A stretch of DNA of 64,000 nucleotides, taken from Mesorhizobium sp. WSM3859. GTDB taxonomy: Bacteria; Pseudomonadota; Alphaproteobacteria; Rhizobiales; Rhizobiaceae. The stretch is from NCBI RefSeq assembly GCF_002295065.1, contig NZ_NSGG01000023.1:1-64000 (forward strand), written 5' to 3'. Below the pieces are notes generated by a model. That model saw only the letters and a program-made list of their open reading frames with translations, was not told where the DNA came from and did not search any database. Made by a program: the position numbers and the translations under genes. Of this stretch, positions 1 to 8,524 are shown piece by piece (position 1 is the stretch's first letter; the number at the start of each line of letters is the position of its first letter).

Positions 1-98
1 CAGTCTCTCGCCAAACCATCGCCGGTCCTCCCGGCTGGCGAGAAAACTGTCACCCATCTAATCGGTCCATTCTGTTATCTATCTATCCGGTTCGGACA

Positions 99-190
99 AT
101 TGGCGTTTCCTCGCCCCCATGAAATGGGGGAGAGGTGGCTCGGCGCGCAGCGCCGAGACGGAGAGGGGGAGCGCCCTATGCGATTGGCCA
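99..190. repeat. Half copy of a Mesorhizobium-type palindromic intergenic element
   Basis: This stretch has a GC-rich stem (CCCCCAT/ATGGGGG) followed by GAGAGGTGGCTCGGCGCG and the self-complementary CGGCGC/GCGCCG. The same words occur in the larger palindrome at 2419-2612. It fills most of the gene-free first 236 bases. I see no gene or clear promoter before the ABC transporter. Confidence 0.6.
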
Positions 191-236
191 GGGCGGCCCG
201 CATGAAACCTTTTGATTTTTGGGCCGTTGTGGCGCG

Positions 237-2381
237 ATGCCCCCGGCCAAGCGCAAACCGAAACCGGACGACAGTGCCATTGAGCGCGGTGAAAGCAAGC
301 CGCGCCCGGCGTCGCACGCCAATGCCCCGCGCCACGAAAAGCCGCGCCAGCCGAAACCGCGCGGCGCTGCGAAACCGCGCGCGGATAAGGCTGCGGAAGA
401 CAAGCTGAAGGGCGACACGTCGCGGCAAGACAAGCCACCGGCCGGCGGCAACCCGCGCGAGGAAAAGACACCTGCCGACGCCGCGCCCGAGGCCATCGGC
501 CATGCCGGGTCGCCGCCGCCCGAGGCCGCCGAGCCCGGCCCTCAGCTTTCGCCCGAAGAGGCCGCGCGGGCCCGCAAGAAGTATCTTCTGCGGCGCTTCT
601 GGATCAGCGGGCGCGGCTATTGGGGTCTGCACGGCGACAGGCTGGCCTGGCCGCTGACGATCGGGCTCCTGGTGATGATCTGCGTCAATGTCGGTTTTCA
701 GTACGGCATCAACCGCTGGAACCGCGCCATCTTCGACGCCATCGAGCAGCGCGACGCCCACACCGTCTATTGGTTGAGCGCGATCTTCCTGCCGCTGGTC
801 GCCGGCAGCATCAGCCTGGTGGTCGCCCAGGTTTACATCCGCATGACCATGCAGCGGCGCTGGCGTTCCTGGCTGACCACGGCGGTCATCCAGCGCTGGC
901 TGGCCAGCGGCCGCTACTACCAGCTCAACCTCGTCAAGGGCGACCACGCCAATCCCGAGGCGCGCCTGACCGAGGATCTCAGGATCGCCACGGAATCGCC
1001 CGTCGATTTCATCGCCGGCGTGCTCAACGCCTTTCTGTCGGCCTCGACCTTCATCGTCGTCTTGTGGACCATCGGCGGCGCGCTGAGTTTTTCGCTGGGC
1101 GGCTCGGTCATCACCGTGCCCGGCTTCCTCGTCGTCACCGCCGTCATCTATGCCGCCATCACCTCGACCTCGATGTTCGCCATCGGCCGCCGCTTCGTCG
1201 AGCTTTCCGAACAGAAGAACCAGACGGAAGCCGAGTTCCGCTACGTGCTGACGCGCGTGCGCGAAAACGGCGAGAGCATCGCGCTGCTGGGCGGCGAGGA
1301 GGAGGAGAATGCCGGCATCGACCGCACCTTCGCCGCCGTGCTCGGCCGCTGGGCGCGGCTCACCGGCCAGCACATGCGCACCGCGCTCGTGTCGCAAGGC
1401 TCCAGCCTGTTCGCGCCGGTCGTGCCGGTGCTTTTATGCGCGCCGAAATTCCTCGACGGCTCGATGTCGCTCGGCCAGGTGATGCAGGCGGCCTCCGCCT
1501 TCGCCATCGTTCAGGGCGCCTTCGGCTGGCTGGTCGACAATTATCCGCGCCTCGCCGACTGGAACGCCTCGGCCCGCCGCATCGCCTCGCTGATGATGTC
1601 GCTCGACGGGCTGGAGCGAGCCGAGGAGAACGACACGCTCGGCCGCATCCAGCGCGGCGAGACCGAGAACGGCGCCATGCTTGCGCTCGACGAGCTCTCG
1701 GTGACGCTCGATGACGGCACCTCCGTGGTCAAGGAAACCGAGGTGGCGATCGAGCCCGGCGAGCGCGTGCTGGTCTCGGGCGAATCCGGCACCGGCAAGT
1801 CGACGCTGGTGCGCGCCATTGCGGGCCTGTGGCCCTGGGGCAGCGGCAACGTCGATTTCCACCCGGGCAAGCGGCTCTTCATGCTGCCGCAGCGCCCCTA
1901 TATCCCGTCCGGCACGCTGCGCCGCGCCACCGCCTATCCCGCCGCCGCCGACAACTGGACGGTCAAGGAGATCAATGCCGCGCTCGACAAAGTCGGCCTT
2001 GGCTATCTGAAGGACCGGCTGGAGGAAGAGGCGCCGTGGGACCAGACGCTGTCCGGCGGCGAAAAACAGCGCCTGGCCTTCGCCCGCCTTCTGTTGCACG
2101 CGCCCGACATCGTCGTGCTCGACGAGGCCACCTCGGCGCTGGACGAGAAGAGCCAGGACAAGATGATGCGGATGGTGATCCGGCAATTGCCCACGGTCAC
2201 CATCATCAGCGTCGCCCACCGCGCCGAGCTGGAAGCGTTTCACACGCGCAAGATCACGCTGGAACGGCGCGAGGGCGGGGCGAAGCTGGTGAGCGATGTC
2301 GAGCTGGTGTCGCCAAAGCGCAAGCGTAGCTTGATCCAGCGGGCGCTGTGGGGAAGTGGCGCGAACGGCGGCAAGGGGTAG
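237..2381 (+). CDS. SbmA/BacA-like (YddA-type) ABC transporter, fused permease and ATPase
   Basis: This 714-residue protein joins a membrane domain and an ATPase. About 110 N-terminal residues are rich in Lys, Pro, Ala and Glu and look disordered. A membrane region of the SbmA/BacA type follows, beginning near RRFWISGRGYWGLHGD with several hydrophobic segments. The C-terminal ATPase has Walker A GESGTGKST, signature LSGGEKQR, Walker B IVVLDEATSALDE and an H-loop SVAHR. Family members export or import peptides and very-long-chain lipid precursors across the inner membrane, but the substrate here is not known. The ATG at 237 is preferred over an in-frame TTG at 219. The charged N-terminal extension is unusual compared with the ~580-residue family norm. 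Confidence 0.9.
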   Translation: MPPAKRKPKPDDSAIERGESKPRPASHANAPRHEKPRQPKPRGAAKPRADKAAEDKLKGDTSRQDKPPAGGNPREEKTPADAAPEAIGHAGSPPPEAAEPGPQLSPEEAARARKKYLLRRFWISGRGYWGLHGDRLAWPLTIGLLVMICVNVGFQYGINRWNRAIFDAIEQRDAHTVYWLSAIFLPLVAGSISLVVAQVYIRMTMQRRWRSWLTTAVIQRWLASGRYYQLNLVKGDHANPEARLTEDLRIATESPVDFIAGVLNAFLSASTFIVVLWTIGGALSFSLGGSVITVPGFLVVTAVIYAAITSTSMFAIGRRFVELSEQKNQTEAEFRYVLTRVRENGESIALLGGEEEENAGIDRTFAAVLGRWARLTGQHMRTALVSQGSSLFAPVVPVLLCAPKFLDGSMSLGQVMQAASAFAIVQGAFGWLVDNYPRLADWNASARRIASLMMSLDGLERAEENDTLGRIQRGETENGAMLALDELSVTLDDGTSVVKETEVAIEPGERVLVSGESGTGKSTLVRAIAGLWPWGSGNVDFHPGKRLFMLPQRPYIPSGTLRRATAYPAAADNWTVKEINAALDKVGLGYLKDRLEEEAPWDQTLSGGEKQRLAFARLLLHAPDIVVLDEATSALDEKSQDKMMRMVIRQLPTVTIISVAHRAELEAFHTRKITLERREGGAKLVSDVELVSPKRKRSLIQRALWGSGANGGKG

Positions 2382-2418
2382 GGAGCGCTCCGAAGGTGTG
2401 CGCAATCGCGGAGGTCGC

Positions 2419-2612
2419 TCCCCCTCTCCGTCTCGGCTTCGCCGATCCACCTCTCCCCCGCCTTTGGCGGGGGTGAGGAACCCAAGCTTTCCGAAGCCGC
2501 ACCCACTGCAATTGGCGTTTCCTCGCCTTCGGCGATTAGCATTTCCTCGCCCCCCGCCAAAGGCGGGGGAGAGGTGGCTCGGCGCGTAGCGCCGAGACGA
2601 GAGGGGGCAGCG
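2419..2612. repeat. Large palindromic intergenic element (~190 bp)
   Basis: The left arm (CCCCCTCTCCGTCTCGGC then CACCTCTCCCCCGCC) and the right arm (GGCGGGGGAGAGGTGG then GCCGAGACGAGAGGGGG) are inverted copies around a divergent centre. It occupies most of the 376 bp between the ABC transporter and the next gene. Related copies lie at 99, 33672 and 62779. Confidence 0.85.
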
Positions 2613-2757
2613 CTGCCCGATGCGATTGTCCACCACGATTGGCCCGCCAAGCCTCGCCGACCTTGAACGCACCGTTGAGCGGTTCACCGTTTCCATGAAA
2701 CGAAGAACCACCTAGAGTCCCGCACGACACTGGAAACTCCGGGGAGGGAACACCGAG

Positions 2758-3165
2758 ATGAGCGAAGTAAGGCAGCTCGCCGAGATCGCCAGCTACCACG
2801 CCCACATCTATTACAGCGGCGCGGCCGAGCGCCAACACGCCGAATGGCTGCGCGAGCGCATCGGCGAACGGTTCCGCGTTCGCCTCGGCAACTGGCGCGA
2901 CGAGCCGGTCGGCCCGCACGAGCAGGCCATGTACCAGGTCTCCTTCGCCACCGAAATCTTCGCCACGTTGGTTCCCTGGCTGATGCTGAACCACGGGGGC
3001 CTGAGCATCCTCATCCACCCCAACACCACCAACCCCAAGCGCGACCACCTCATCGACCCGATCTGGATCGGCCGGCCGCTGCCGGTGAAGGGCGAGGTGC
3101 TGGGCGAAGAGGACGAGGCGGAAGAGGCGCTGGAGGTGAATACGGCGCCGACGCTGGGGGTGTGA
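2758..3165 (+). CDS. DOPA 4,5-dioxygenase family protein
   Basis: This 135-residue protein matches the small DOPA 4,5-dioxygenase-like family. It has the His motif YHAHIYY near residue 13, a second His in LNHGGLSILIHPNT near residues 81-94, and an acidic tail (EEDEAEEALE). The family opens catechol-type rings with a non-haem metal; bacterial members are poorly characterised, so the substrate is unknown. The start follows GGGGAGGGAACACCGAG. The last ~50 codons are duplicated at 3824-3978, after the next gene. Confidence 0.85.
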   Translation: MSEVRQLAEIASYHAHIYYSGAAERQHAEWLRERIGERFRVRLGNWRDEPVGPHEQAMYQVSFATEIFATLVPWLMLNHGGLSILIHPNTTNPKRDHLIDPIWIGRPLPVKGEVLGEEDEAEEALEVNTAPTLGV

Positions 3166-3195
3166 GGGGCGCCGAAGTACTGGGGGGCGGGCGCG

Positions 3196-3831
3196 ATGCG
3201 GATTTTCTTGATTGTCGCAATGCTGGTAGTGTCGCAATTTGCCGAGGCAGGGCAGGGGCCGCCCTTTCCGCAGTTGGACACGCAAGGCTATTGCACTGCG
3301 CTAGTTTCGAAGATGCTCGTCAAGGCCGATCAGCAGGTCGAGAAGGACAAATGCCTAACGGACGAAACGACGCTGAAGGCCAAGCTTGAGCCCTTCTGGT
3401 ATCTCGTCACGCCGGACGAAAACCAAAGGCTGATGCGCGATTACATGAAGGAGGTCGACTTCCAGACCTATTTCACCGTCGCGTCCTTCGTTGCCTCGGC
3501 GCTGGGCCGGGCCTGCATCGATAGGCGCGTGTCCTGCGGCCCCGGCGAACCGACGACAGAAGCCGTGTTTTCAGCCTTGAACAGCGACTCCTACTGCCAT
3601 GTGAAATTCCCGGACGACAAAGCGAGTGAGCTACGCAATTGCCTGGACGGGGAAAACAAGCGCAAGGCCAATTTGGCCGGATACTGGGCCGCGGTGCGGC
3701 CTGAGACAAGAAGCTACTGCCTTCAATTTTTCCAGAGCGGAAAGTTCACACCCTTCCAGGTACTGTCCGGTTGTGTTGCCCGCGACGTTGGCGATCAATG
3801 CCTGAAGCAGACGCGCCTGTGCCGGCCTTGA
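3196..3831 (+). CDS. Hypothetical secreted cysteine-rich protein with two repeated halves
   Basis: This 211-residue protein begins with a signal peptide (MRIFLIVAMLVVSQFAEAG). The mature part appears to be two diverged copies of one ~90-residue unit. Each copy has YC near its start, a (K/N)CL segment, a long helical stretch, and a C-terminal (A/G)C then C pair. Regular Cys spacing suggests disulfide bonds in the periplasm. I do not recognise a family. The gene sits between the DOPA-dioxygenase gene and a broken copy of that gene's 3' end, and its stop codon lies at the junction, so it probably arrived or was duplicated together with that fragment. Confidence 0.7.
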   Translation: MRIFLIVAMLVVSQFAEAGQGPPFPQLDTQGYCTALVSKMLVKADQQVEKDKCLTDETTLKAKLEPFWYLVTPDENQRLMRDYMKEVDFQTYFTVASFVASALGRACIDRRVSCGPGEPTTEAVFSALNSDSYCHVKFPDDKASELRNCLDGENKRKANLAGYWAAVRPETRSYCLQFFQSGKFTPFQVLSGCVARDVGDQCLKQTRLCRP

Positions 3832-3978
3832 GCATCCTCATCCAACACCACCAATCCCAAGCGGCCACCCGATCGACCAGATCTGGATAGGGCCGGCGTT
3901 GGCGGTGCATGAAGAGGCGCTCGGGGAGGAGGACGAGGCGGAAGAGGCGCTGGAGGTGAATACCGGGCCGGCGCTTTA
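3824..3978 (+). pseudogene. Duplicated 3' fragment of the DOPA-dioxygenase gene
   Basis: The DNA from about 3824 repeats 2996-3160. It shares GAGCATCCTCATCCA, the region encoding NPKR...DHLID..WIG, and the GAGGACGAGGCGGAAGAGG tail, with small indels that break the frame. There is no start codon and no 5' half. It is a relic of a segmental duplication around the 211-residue gene. The following ~250 bp (to 4226) hold nothing I can support. Confidence 0.85.
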
Positions 3979-4226
3979 CGCGCAGGGCCGCGTTCTGATT
4001 GGCCGGCGCCTGTTGCCTGAGAGAGCAGCGCCCCGACGCCGGCCCGGCGAACCTGGGTCCGCCGCATATTCAAGATAGCTAAAGTAGCGGCGCCCCGATA
4101 TGGCGCGATCGCATAAGCATGGCGGAGGGCCGTAGAGCGGCGTCGGATAGGGCAGCGCTGTCCGCTCTCCGCCCGCCGCGAATAAAATTTCGTGTGGGGG
4201 TTGCAGGGCTGCTGTAGGCGGCGTGG

Positions 4227-4577
4227 TCAGCGCCGTTTCGAAAGCCGGTCGAAATTGCGCCGCACCTGCCTGGCAGCGGGCAACAGGGCGGCCGCCGTGG
4301 CTTCCATCGCCGCCGTCCCGTCGCAAAGCGATGGGCTTTTGCCGGAAAGGACGTCAGGCCAGAAGCGCAACGCCGCTTCAAACGTCTTTGCCTGCGCCGC
4401 GAACAGCCCTTCCGTCACCGCAAGCGCCTTTTCCTGCACCGCCTGTAGCGCCTCCCGCCCATTGGGCGCATGGCTCACGGCATCCAGCACCAGCAACGGC
4501 ACCCGCAAGGAGATCACCGCGGGCGCCAGCAAGAGATCACTGCCGGAGTGCTTCCTGCGTTTCCTGCGGATGGGCAT
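4227..4577 (-). CDS. Hypothetical helical protein, phasin-like in character
   Basis: This 116-residue protein has a basic N-terminus (MPIRRKRRKHSG), a short hydrophobic stretch, then Ala-rich amphipathic helix (EALQAVQEKALAVTEGLFAAQ, ATAAALLPAARQVRRNFDRL). Size and helix pattern recall phasin-like polyhydroxyalkanoate granule proteins, but no diagnostic motif confirms this. It stands alone, antisense to an overlapping plus-strand frame that looks like a shadow. Confidence 0.6.
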   Translation of the reverse strand: MPIRRKRRKHSGSDLLLAPAVISLRVPLLVLDAVSHAPNGREALQAVQEKALAVTEGLFAAQAKTFEAALRFWPDVLSGKSPSLCDGTAAMEATAAALLPAARQVRRNFDRLSKRR

Positions 4578-4679
4578 GGAAAGCTAGCCTCTTGTGCTGG
4601 GGACGACGGCGAGACTACGCGCCAGTGGCGGGTTTGGTTCCACGCGAGAGTGCAACTGTTGCGGGAAAGGAGAGCGTCG

Positions 4680-4748
4680 ATGAACGGTGATCGACAATCC
4701 GACCGCGGTCGCCCCGAAACCCACACGATCGTCAAAGTTCTCGACTGA
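4680..4748 (+). CDS. Possible 22-residue small protein
   Basis: A strong ribosome binding site (GGGAAAGGAGAGCG) sits just before ATG at 4680, opening a 22-codon frame ending in VKVLD. The product is hydrophilic. Only the ribosome binding site supports it. Confidence 0.25.
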   Translation: MNGDRQSDRGRPETHTIVKVLD

Positions 4749-4784
4749 CGATCATATCCTGACGGGAGCGCGCTCCGCGCACCG

Positions 4785-5333
4785 TCAGCGCAAGAGGCCG
4801 TCCATATCGAAATCTTCCCAGCCTCTCAGGCGAAGCGCGTCGTCCCGGCCCCCGTCGGCGGGATTTGCGGCCCCGGCGCGCTCTTTTTGGGAGCGCTTCA
4901 GAGCCGTCCTTGCGGCGGCGCGTCTCCGGTTCTCGGCGGCTGTCGCGGCATCTTCCTCACGCCAGACAGTGACCAGGTCGCGGTCGAGCACATCCTCGAT
5001 GTGGCGGGGGTCGAACACGTGGAAGGTAATCTTCCTGGCCCGGCCGCGAAGCTTCACGGTTCGCGTGCCGGCGCTCTGAAGCCGACCGTCCTTCAGCCAG
5101 CGGTGCCGCTCGCCGGACGAGATCGTCAGGATGTCCTCGACCTCGCGAGGTATGACCGGCAGGTCTTCGATGTCGCGCATGGCTTTGGAGACGATCGCGG
5201 CCGCCGCTTGAACATCGGCATCCGACCCTTCCGGCAGACGCAAGGTGAGCACTCGGGATTCGATGTGGAGGAGCTTTCGAAGGTACGCAGGAAAGCGAGC
5301 GCGTATCTCGAGGAAAATGCCCCTCGTCCGCAT
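4785..5333 (-). CDS. Conserved hypothetical protein, possible DNA-binding fold
   Basis: This is a ~182-residue basic protein. The middle (DILTISSGERHRWLKDGRL...ARKITFHVFDPRHIEDVLDRD) looks like a small winged-helix or MerR-like unit, and the C-terminal third is Arg/Ala-rich helix ending in WEDFDMDGLLR. I chose ATG 5333 because AGGA lies six bases upstream; ATG 5417 gives 28 more residues but has its purine run directly against the codon. Function unknown. It converges with neither neighbour and is followed by exonuclease III on the other strand. Confidence 0.65.
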   Translation of the reverse strand: MRTRGIFLEIRARFPAYLRKLLHIESRVLTLRLPEGSDADVQAAAAIVSKAMRDIEDLPVIPREVEDILTISSGERHRWLKDGRLQSAGTRTVKLRGRARKITFHVFDPRHIEDVLDRDLVTVWREEDAATAAENRRRAAARTALKRSQKERAGAANPADGGRDDALRLRGWEDFDMDGLLR

Positions 5334-5550
5334 CGATGATCCTAAGGTGGCCGCCGGCGAAAGCGGCCACTCCGCTATCAGCTTCCCAACTGGGTCACTC
5401 TTTCGACGGGCGAGCATACCTCTAGATGAGCCTCCGATCGAGTTCGCTCAAGCCGAAACGCTGGCGAATCCTGTTGGTTGCCACAATAGTTGAACCCACT
5501 GGCGGCCCTTGCGTTGCAAGCACAGGTGAAGCCACGCGGGAGAAGCGCAG

Positions 5551-6321
5551 GTGACCCGGATCGCAACCTTCAACGTCAATGGTGTCAACGGCCGCCTGCC
5601 GGTGCTGCTGAAGTGGCTGAACGAGACGGACTATGACGTTGTCTGCCTCCAGGAGCTAAAAACTTCCGACGAAAAATTTCCAATGGAGGCAATACGGGAC
5701 GCCGGCTTTGGCGCGATCTGGCACGGCCAGAAATCCTACAACGGTGTCGCGATATTGGCGCGCGGGAGGGATCCGGTCGAACGCCGCCGTGGCTTGCCTG
5801 GCGATCCCGATGACACGCACAGCCGCTATCTGGAAGCGGAAATCGGCGATATCGTCGTCGGTTGCATCTATTTGCCAAATGGCAATCCCGCTCCGGGGCC
5901 CAGATTCGATTACAAGCTCCGCTGGTTCGACCGTCTCGCGACCTACAGCCGATCGCTGTTGAGCGAGCGCGCGGTGCTTTGTGGTGACTACAACGTTGTT
6001 CCTACTGAAATAGACGCCGTTGTTCCGGCGCGCTGGCTGGGCGACGCCGTCTTCTTCCCCGAAAGCAGGAAAGCCTATGCCAACATGCTGAGCTTGGGCT
6101 GGGTGGATGCGATGCGTCTAATTCATCCGGGCAAGGGCATATACACCTACTGGAACTTTTCCTATCGCGGCGGCTACGACCGAAGCTCCGGCCTGCGGAT
6201 GGATCATCTGCTCGTAAGCCCGTCCCTTGCGAAGGGCATTCTGGCCGCAGCTGTCGATGTCGAGACGCGTGGGTGGGAAAAGCCGAGCGATCACGCACCC
6301 GCCTGGATCGACGTCGGTTGA
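5551..6321 (+). CDS. xth: Exodeoxyribonuclease III (AP endonuclease family 1)
   Basis: This 256-residue protein has the normal length for ExoIII. It carries the family's metal and catalytic motifs in order: ATFNVNGVNGR at the start, LQELKTSD (catalytic Glu), CGDYNVVPTEID (Asp-Asn), and the C-terminal SDHAPAWID (Asp-His). The enzyme cuts the backbone 5' of abasic sites and degrades 3' ends in base excision repair. It begins with GTG at 5551. The YCII-domain gene follows 80 bp downstream on the same strand. Confidence 0.93.
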   Translation: MTRIATFNVNGVNGRLPVLLKWLNETDYDVVCLQELKTSDEKFPMEAIRDAGFGAIWHGQKSYNGVAILARGRDPVERRRGLPGDPDDTHSRYLEAEIGDIVVGCIYLPNGNPAPGPRFDYKLRWFDRLATYSRSLLSERAVLCGDYNVVPTEIDAVVPARWLGDAVFFPESRKAYANMLSLGWVDAMRLIHPGKGIYTYWNFSYRGGYDRSSGLRMDHLLVSPSLAKGILAAAVDVETRGWEKPSDHAPAWIDVG

Positions 6322-6402
6322 AAACCTTTTGCGCAATCGCAGGAAGCCTCCTTGGCAGCCGTCGCCCACGCCTCACGTCAAACCCTGAAAGGAGAGCCCG
6401 CT

Positions 6403-6726
6403 ATGGCAAAGTTCGTTACGATCCAATACGGCGATCGGGCCGGATATGACCGCACGCCCCAACCCGTCAGGGATGCCGCTCATGAACAGGACGCGAAATT
6501 GCGCGCCGAAGGCGCCCTGATAGGAAGGGCGGGGACACCGGTACAGGTGCGCAATCCGGATGCGTCGGGAGTGGAAACTCGCGACGGTGCGTTCATATCG
6601 TCAGATCTGCCGATCGCCGGATTTGCCGTGATCGAAGCTGCTGACCTCAGCGACGCCATCGACAAAGTCTCACGCGTCCCCTGCGCGGTCGCGCATGGCG
6701 TCGTCGAGGTGTGGCCCCTAAAATGA
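6403..6726 (+). CDS. YCII-related domain protein
   Basis: This 107-residue protein resembles the YCII/DGPF dimeric ferredoxin-like fold: a short strand (KFVTIQYGD), helix around residues 20-35, then ETRDGAF and IAGFAVIEAADLSDAIDKVSR, ending in VEVWPL. Family members are small cytosolic proteins of mostly unknown role, sometimes near ECF sigma factors. ATG 6403 follows GAAAGGAGAGCCCGCT, so the longer frame from 6352 is not needed. Confidence 0.8.
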   Translation: MAKFVTIQYGDRAGYDRTPQPVRDAAHEQDAKLRAEGALIGRAGTPVQVRNPDASGVETRDGAFISSDLPIAGFAVIEAADLSDAIDKVSRVPCAVAHGVVEVWPLK

Positions 6727-6867
6727 AATCCAGGGCAGCCTTGCCTGGTATGATCCGGTAGGCGATGCCTGGTCAGCACACTCCGGCCCTCGGCCTACCT
6801 CCTCATTGGGGGTTCAACCTCCGGCGCCGGAGCGTGGCTTTTGGCGAATGAGGGATACCCGCTGGCG

Positions 6868-6931
6868 TCAATGTCGTGCGTGCCTGGCCTTTTCTTCGGC
6901 GCTGAGCGAGCCCCAGAGGGTGACGTCGACC
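6868..6931 (-). pseudogene. Relic of a MoaD-like gene start
   Basis: Read on the minus strand, this gives VDVTLWGSLSAEEKARHARH then a stop. This matches the first ~20 residues of the intact MoaD-like protein at 8671-8916 (VEVTLWGSLSAVAGGKARHE). The DNA shares GCTGAGCGAGCCCCA and GGGTGAC...GACCA with it. The rest of the gene is absent. It is a small broken paralogue about 2 kb from the intact copy. Confidence 0.75.
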
Positions 6932-6957
6932 AGGTTGACGCAGCACGCCTTGAGTCC

Positions 6958-7140
6958 TCAATCCTCATCCTCGACCACAAACGACAGCGCGATCAGGTCG
7001 TCGGTGTCGATGCCGCCATGGCCGTTGTCCAGCACGTCCGCGACCTTTTGAAAGGCCAGCATGTCATCCGTGCTGAGATTGGCTGCTCTCAGCCTGTCCT
7101 GCAAACCCGCCACCCTGGTTTCCAACGACGTAGTGATCAT
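6958..7140 (-). CDS. Small conserved hypothetical protein, paralogue of 47214-47435
   Basis: This 60-residue acidic protein has the pattern LxxRxRxAxxxxxxMxxFQKVAxxxxxxxGxIxxDDLIAxSFVxE. The same pattern occurs in the 73-residue protein at 47214. The start follows AAAGGAGCCAAGC, a strong ribosome binding site. It is the last of three minus-strand genes and overlaps the end of the preceding frame by 77 bp. Function unknown. Confidence 0.75.
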   Translation of the reverse strand: MITTSLETRVAGLQDRLRAANLSTDDMLAFQKVADVLDNGHGGIDTDDLIALSFVVEDED

Positions 7141-7417
7141 GCTTGGCTCCTTTACTGTCCAACGCCGCGTTCCAGACGCCCAGCATCAGGCATGAGAACA
7201 CCACCGGCCCGATGAAAAGACCGATCGCCATGCCCGCGGCCGCGGCAATGCTCATGCGCTCCGCTTTCGCGGCTTTCTTTGCAGGTCCGCCATCGGCCGG
7301 GATGAAACTGAGAAGGGAAAGGTTGCGATGGTGCAGCGCGCTGTTGTCGTTTGCGGCGGCTTCGAACCGCTCCCGAAAAAGGAACTGCCGCTCGCCAAAG
7401 GGATCGCTCAGCCGCAT
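7064..7417 (-). CDS. Hypothetical single-pass membrane protein
   Basis: This 117-residue protein has a hydrophilic N-terminus with the AANDN motif common in rhizobial small proteins. One or two membrane segments follow (MSIAAAAGMAIGLFIG, VVFSCLMLGVW), then a Gly/Gln-rich tail. It starts 3 bp after the stop of the zinc-ribbon gene, as in an operon. Its last 26 codons overlap the next gene, which has its own strong ribosome binding site. Confidence 0.55.
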   Translation of the reverse strand: MRLSDPFGERQFLFRERFEAAANDNSALHHRNLSLLSFIPADGGPAKKAAKAERMSIAAAAGMAIGLFIGPVVFSCLMLGVWNAALDSKGAKHDHYVVGNQGGGFAGQAESSQSQHG

Positions 7418-7420
7418 ATG

Positions 7421-7621
7421 TCACGCTCCCGAAAACGTCGCCTTGTGGCGTTTGAAAAGCGCCAGCTTGGCCGAGTAGCCAAGCCTGAGCTTGGTCTTGC
7501 AGGCGTCGCAGCGGAAGGTGCTCACCGCCTTGAACCAAGAGCCGTTCCTGATGATCGGCTGGTGGCAGTTCGGGCATTCATAGCGAAGACTTGCGTCCCG
7601 CAGCTCATCGGAAATCGACAC
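7421..7621 (-). CDS. Zinc-ribbon-like small protein
   Basis: This 66-residue protein has two CxxC knuckles (CPNCHQPIIRNGSW and CDACKTKL), the layout of a rubredoxin-like zinc ribbon. A basic tail (AKLALFKRHKATF) follows. It heads a three-gene minus-strand group. The role is unknown; nucleic-acid binding or protein contact is possible. Confidence 0.7.
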   Translation of the reverse strand: MSISDELRDASLRYECPNCHQPIIRNGSWFKAVSTFRCDACKTKLRLGYSAKLALFKRHKATFSGA

Positions 7622-7842
7622 TGTTCGCCTCTGCCCGGTTGTTGTTATTGCATCAGATGCCCGCCACCTGTGGGCAGGTGGCGGGCCATCCGGCAGCCTG
7701 ACGATGAAGGGACTGATTGCTCGTCAGCGCAGTCCTAATGAGATCGCCGGGCTTATGTTTCACGTGAGGGACCAATGCGCCGTCGCTTGGGACCTCAGTC
7801 CCCATCAGCGGAACCTAATGTTCCCCGCGCGCTTATGGCCAG

Positions 7843-8214
7843 ATGAGCGGGCGCGGTCTCGATTTCTTCGACAGATGGATGGCGGAGCATCTGCCGAACG
7901 TGCTGACGGACGATCCGGTCGCGGTGCGCGATCTTGCCGACGAGATGATGAAGGCGGCCGCGCGCGAGGGCATACCGGCCAGCCAGATCGACGAGGAAGT
8001 CGACAGCGTCTTCGAAGTGATCTTCGAGGCGTTGCAGCACCGCGAAGGCAGTCTGGGGGAGAGCGACCAGGCTGTCTTCGAATTGCTCTCAGGGCGCCTG
8101 GCAAGGGAAACCGGCATTACCCAGGAACAGGCCGGCGAGCTGATCGAGACGATCGGAACCGACTGGGATGCGCTTCTTCGCGAGGCGCATTTTCTGAAAG
8201 AGCAGGGCGAATGA
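7843..8214 (+). CDS. DUF768 family protein (first of a pair)
   Basis: This is a 123-residue acidic helical protein. The N-terminal half (GLDFFDRWMAEHLP....DLADEMMKAAAREGIPASQIDEEV) is the pattern I associate with DUF768, a family seen mainly in Mesorhizobium. The stop codon overlaps the start of the second DUF768 gene (ATGA at 8211-8214), so the two are translationally coupled. Function unknown. Confidence 0.8.
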   Translation: MSGRGLDFFDRWMAEHLPNVLTDDPVAVRDLADEMMKAAAREGIPASQIDEEVDSVFEVIFEALQHREGSLGESDQAVFELLSGRLARETGITQEQAGELIETIGTDWDALLREAHFLKEQGE

Positions 8215-8435
8215 GCGAGCGTGGCGCGGCGTTCTTTGGCCGCTGGATCACCGATAATGTGATGCGTGGCAAGGTCGGCGCGGACATCGTCTCGGTGGCC
8301 GAGTTGACGAGCAAGCTGTTCGCCGATGCCAGGGCGGCAGGTATTTCCGAGGAGGAGATCGAAGAGGAGATCGGAAGCGCATACGAAGCGATCCTGGCGG
8401 CGATAGTCGGCTCCAAGGAGACCGGCAAACCGTAA
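8211..8435 (+). CDS. DUF768 family protein (second of a pair)
   Basis: This 74-residue paralogue of the preceding gene (AAFFGRWITDNVM...AELTSKLFADARAAGISEEEIEEEIGS) aligns with its N-terminal half. It starts inside the previous stop codon. A recent tandem duplication followed by C-terminal trimming is likely. Confidence 0.78.
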   Translation: MSERGAAFFGRWITDNVMRGKVGADIVSVAELTSKLFADARAAGISEEEIEEEIGSAYEAILAAIVGSKETGKP

Positions 8436-8524
8436 AGGTCGGACCGCCGTTCATGCCAACCGATCAGCCACCTCGCGGAACATTAGTCGTCGCTAATTAT
8501 TAGTCCTCCATAGGAGGACATGCC

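Noticed and set aside
8470..8495. EcfG promoter upstream of the 25-residue gene
   Set aside because: GGAAC is present but the sequence 16-17 bp later is TATT/ATTA, not (C/G)GTT.
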